NCBI GenBank assembly: GCA_004794655.1
Contig: SMMW01000576.1
Span: 6,023,001-6,087,000, forward strand
Direction: 5' to 3'
Length of the DNA: 64,000 nucleotides
Origin: Marisa cornuarietis
Taxonomy: Eukaryota > Mollusca > Gastropoda > Architaenioglossa > Ampullariidae
The position numbers were made by a program, and so were the translations under genes. How positions within the stretch are numbered: position 1 is the stretch's first letter; every line of letters begins with the position of its first letter. A model generated the notes under the pieces. It ran no database searches, was not told where the DNA came from, and saw only the letters and a program-made list of their open reading frames with translations. Shown here one piece after another: positions 62,201-64,000 of this stretch.

Positions 62201-63796
62201 AGGCTGCTTCCATGTATGATTGGATGGAAAATATACAAAGCCTGCTTCAACTCTGGGAGGATCTTCGCAGAACGAATGAGGTTAAATTCTTCCACACCAG
62301 CAGACTAAACCAAGACTGCGTAGAAAACGTTTTTTTCTGTAATACGAGGAAAAGGAGGGCATGGAGATAATCCAAGTCCCCAGCAGTTTTGGTTCTTTCT
62401 GCGCTAGGTGATGGTCTCATCATGCAAAGTGCAAGAAGCAAATGCATCGAAAACGGAGAGCACTTCCTCTTGATGCTGAACAACATCAGTACTCAGCACA
62501 CTCCAGCGATTTCTGATCCCAGATGTGAGCAAAGAGAAAGATGTGAAATCTCCCAGTTTCCTTTTACCAACTCTGCCGAGGAACTTTCAATTACTGAGGA
62601 CAATATTTTAACTTACATTTCTGGTTACATAGGTAAAAAGGTCTCAAAGAAAGTGTGTCCAGAATGTAAAGAAATCATTACTGGAAAACAAGAAGGAACT
62701 GTAAGAGAGACCCTGTTGTCAATTAAGCAGGTACCTCATGCTAACTATGGGCTAGTAGTCCCAACATCTCAGCTGGTAACGTTGGTGGAGGAACTTGAAA
62801 TTATATTCAGAAAATCTGAACAGTTCCTCCACATGGACCGAGTGAGAGCTCGATTTCTGGAATGTTTTGAACAGAAATCGAGTTCGCTCATGTGTCCCTC
62901 CAGCAAATGCAAACCAGGCAGTCTTGTTACTCAATTGTTTTTAAATATATGGCTGCACTTTGCACTGAAAGAAAACAATAGACATTTCTCTGCAGCCTCC
63001 GCAAGGAAAAACAAAGGCCTGGCATGCCCAAGGCTAGCGATGTTTACTTCCCTAAAGGGGGAGCAGCCATCCACCCCTTGACCGCCGCTTGGCTTCAAGC
63101 TCTCATATAAGCCTCTTGGTTACGCTCTTTGGTTAGACTGTATATCCTTGTGTGTGCATGCATGCATAATGCAAAATGTGCTTGTGCTCGTGTGTGTGTG
63201 TGTGTGTGCAAGTTTGGGAGTGTGCATGTGTATATGCATGAATATGTATGTGACTGTGTGTGTGCTCGCATGAGTGCCTGTCTGTATGTATGTGTGCGTG
63301 TGTCCCTCCTTCTATCACCTGTCTCGCAACCTACATGATCAATATTTTCAAAAAATCCATAATTTCTTTGCCATAGCTAACAGAGCAATGGTATTCACTC
63401 TTTTATTTCACAATCTTGTCTGTTCAAGAAAAACATCATAGAATCTATGAGGGGACAAACACTGATACAGCATCCACAATAAATATCAAGGCAAACCAAG
63501 TCTAGCAAAAAGTGAAAAACATTGAACATAATACTCTATCAAAAGCTTTATCTCTTGAGGTAAATGCGCTCTAAAAACATCTTTGCATCTGAATAATCCC
63601 TCTGCACTTCAAAATTTACGTTGTACAGTTTGACTTACAATAATAGTTTAACTCAGAGTTTGAGTCAAACAGTTTGACTTACTTGATAATCATCCTCAGT
63701 CTGTGTCCAAGTGTTACGACCCACTGGTGCCTTGGCACCCAAAGCTGACCACATCAAAGCTGAGGCAATGCTAAACTGTAGCTCCACCTGCTTGCT
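47251..63796 (-). CDS. ECPAS: ECM29 / ECPAS proteasome adaptor and scaffold, C-terminal half
   Basis: Twenty-nine exons join in phase to 956 codons and TAG: 63796-63683, 61106-61014, 60492-60378, 59805-59691, 59381-59313, 58896-58779, 58434-58264, 58064-57985, 57838-57733, 57510-57463, 57058-56937, 56534-56375, 56175-56116, 55736-55647, 55212-55146, 53313-53222, 52948-52882, 52421-52290, 51738-51679, 51483-51272, 51051-51008, 50871-50833, 50689-50650, 50372-50226, 49719-49614, 49362-49257, 48069-47975, 47836-47765, 47381-47251. Diagnostic segments are GKTPDG then [66 protein letters not shown] and [10 protein letters not shown]. The protein is all HEAT-like helical repeats. ECM29 tethers the 26S proteasome's core and regulatory particles and links proteasomes to motors and membranes. 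No stop or frameshift is seen, so the gene looks intact. The N-terminal half (the family is about 1,800 residues) lies beyond the right edge. Confidence 0.95.
52556..52727. repeat. CA-rich block, copy A of an intron-to-intron duplication
   Basis: Shares ordered landmarks with 54976-55136: CACACATCACAC, ATGCCAC, CACATACCTGTACAC, ACTGCACCATACAAACATAG and CCCACACACCCAAC. Copy A lies in the ECM29 intron between the exons at 52882 and 52421. Confidence 0.85.
53389..54188. mobile_element. pogo/Tigger-like non-autonomous DNA transposon, 796 bp
   Basis: The element is 53391-54186 and is flanked by TA on both sides, the Tc1/mariner/pogo target site. The left end AGTCGGACCTCGCTAAGTCG and right end CGACTTAGCGAGGTCCGACT are perfect inverted repeats of over 20 bp. 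Subterminal TTCGACTTAGGGAG and TTCGAGTTAGGGA boxes are repeated inside both ends in inverted orientation. No transposase frame is present, so it would need a helper. It lies in an ECM29 intron. Confidence 0.93.
54375..55137. repeat. Long CA-rich cryptic satellite including copy B of the duplicated block
   Basis: Irregular CACTCACACAAACAC-type repeats run for about 760 bp up to the donor of the ECM29 exon ending at 55146. The last 160 bp (54976-55136) are a diverged copy of 52556-52727. Confidence 0.85.
61700..63081 (+). pseudogene. P-element/THAP9-like transposase relic
   Basis: On the plus strand, antisense to ECM29 and inside its first visible intron, frames at 61708-62034, 62069-62330 and 62389-63081 carry successive parts of a P-element-type transposase. 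They include [43 protein letters not shown] with HSVAAGI, the [16 protein letters not shown] block near 62293-62340, and [13 protein letters not shown] with a CPECK pair. These match the RNase H-like and C-terminal regions of P elements and THAP9. At least two frameshifts and a stop break the frame. The N-terminal THAP DNA-binding domain is not seen. Terminal repeats were not identified. Confidence 0.85.
63194..63302. repeat. TG-rich cryptic microsatellite
   Basis: GTGTGTGTGTGTGTGTGC followed by irregular TGTGTATG/TGTGTGCG repeats, just 3' of the transposase relic. Confidence 0.75.
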
Positions 63797-64000
63797 CTGA
63801 CAATTATAAAGCATGAAGAACACAACATTACAGTCAATCAAGCTTGGTCGGATGATTATAAATCATGAAGAGCAAAATGTGAAAGTCTGTCAAGCTTGTT
63901 CTCTTAAGGTCCTCAAAAGCATATCACGAAACTGATTCACATGATTTACATCAACATCACATAAGACTACTTTGTTCTCTTTATTTATATAGCTATTAAA

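Noticed and set aside
62389..63081. 230-codon frame as an intact host gene
   Set aside because: It contains only the C-terminal part of a P-element-type transposase, and its N-terminal parts lie in other frames upstream; it is a transposon relic.

Overview
The window looks like animal (metazoan) nuclear DNA. Genes are split by many GT-AG introns, and the intergenic and intronic DNA is AT-rich and full of microsatellites, minisatellites, a tRNA-derived SINE and decayed DNA transposons and LINEs. The proteins recognised (a class A peptide-type GPCR, DBF4, the proteasome scaffold ECM29) together with the repeat style suggest a lophotrochozoan, most likely a mollusc such as a gastropod. The species cannot be fixed from the sequence alone. 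Most open frames here are chance or repeat translations. Real coding DNA was found by matching protein motifs to splice sites and reading phase.

Layout. About 1-12.3 kb holds repeats: a composite GT/GACA satellite at the left edge, several microsatellites, one probable orphan terminal exon on the minus strand (3789-3904) and a complete SINE with a perfect 13-bp target-site duplication (9811-10067). From 12.3 to 28.7 kb the plus strand carries the last three exons found of a rhodopsin-family GPCR: third intracellular loop, TM6, and TM7 plus C-tail. The TM6 and TM7 exons are separated by a 15-kb intron that contains an ATC array, a degenerate LINE (15.4-17.0 kb, minus), a 37-40-bp minisatellite (21.0-21.6 kb) and a LINE endonuclease fragment (26.1-26.8 kb). 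From 28.7 to 38.6 kb there is no protein gene: LINE debris, a 31-bp minisatellite with higher-order structure, clustered cAMP-response-like motifs, and an intact tRNA-Val(AAC) gene (37332-37404, minus).

From 38.7 to about 44.0 kb on the minus strand lies a DBF4 homologue, the regulatory subunit of the Cdc7 replication kinase. Six exons join in phase to about 1,070 codons and carry motifs N, M and C (the CCHH DBF4 zinc finger). From 47.25 to 63.8 kb on the same strand is the C-terminal half of ECM29/ECPAS, the HEAT-repeat proteasome adaptor. Twenty-nine exons join in perfect phase to 956 codons plus a stop, and the gene continues beyond the right edge. Its introns host a pogo/Tigger-like element (53.4-54.2 kb), duplicated CA-rich blocks and a decayed P-element/THAP9-like transposase (61.7-63.1 kb). 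A 165-bp hAT-type MITE lies between the two genes.

The three genes have unrelated jobs (signalling, replication licensing, proteasome quality control), and nothing suggests a shared system. I found no clearly undescribed biological system. The most useful novelties are the long inserted segment in DBF4, the orphan GPCR with a PDZ-type C-terminus, and the set of well-delimited mobile elements.
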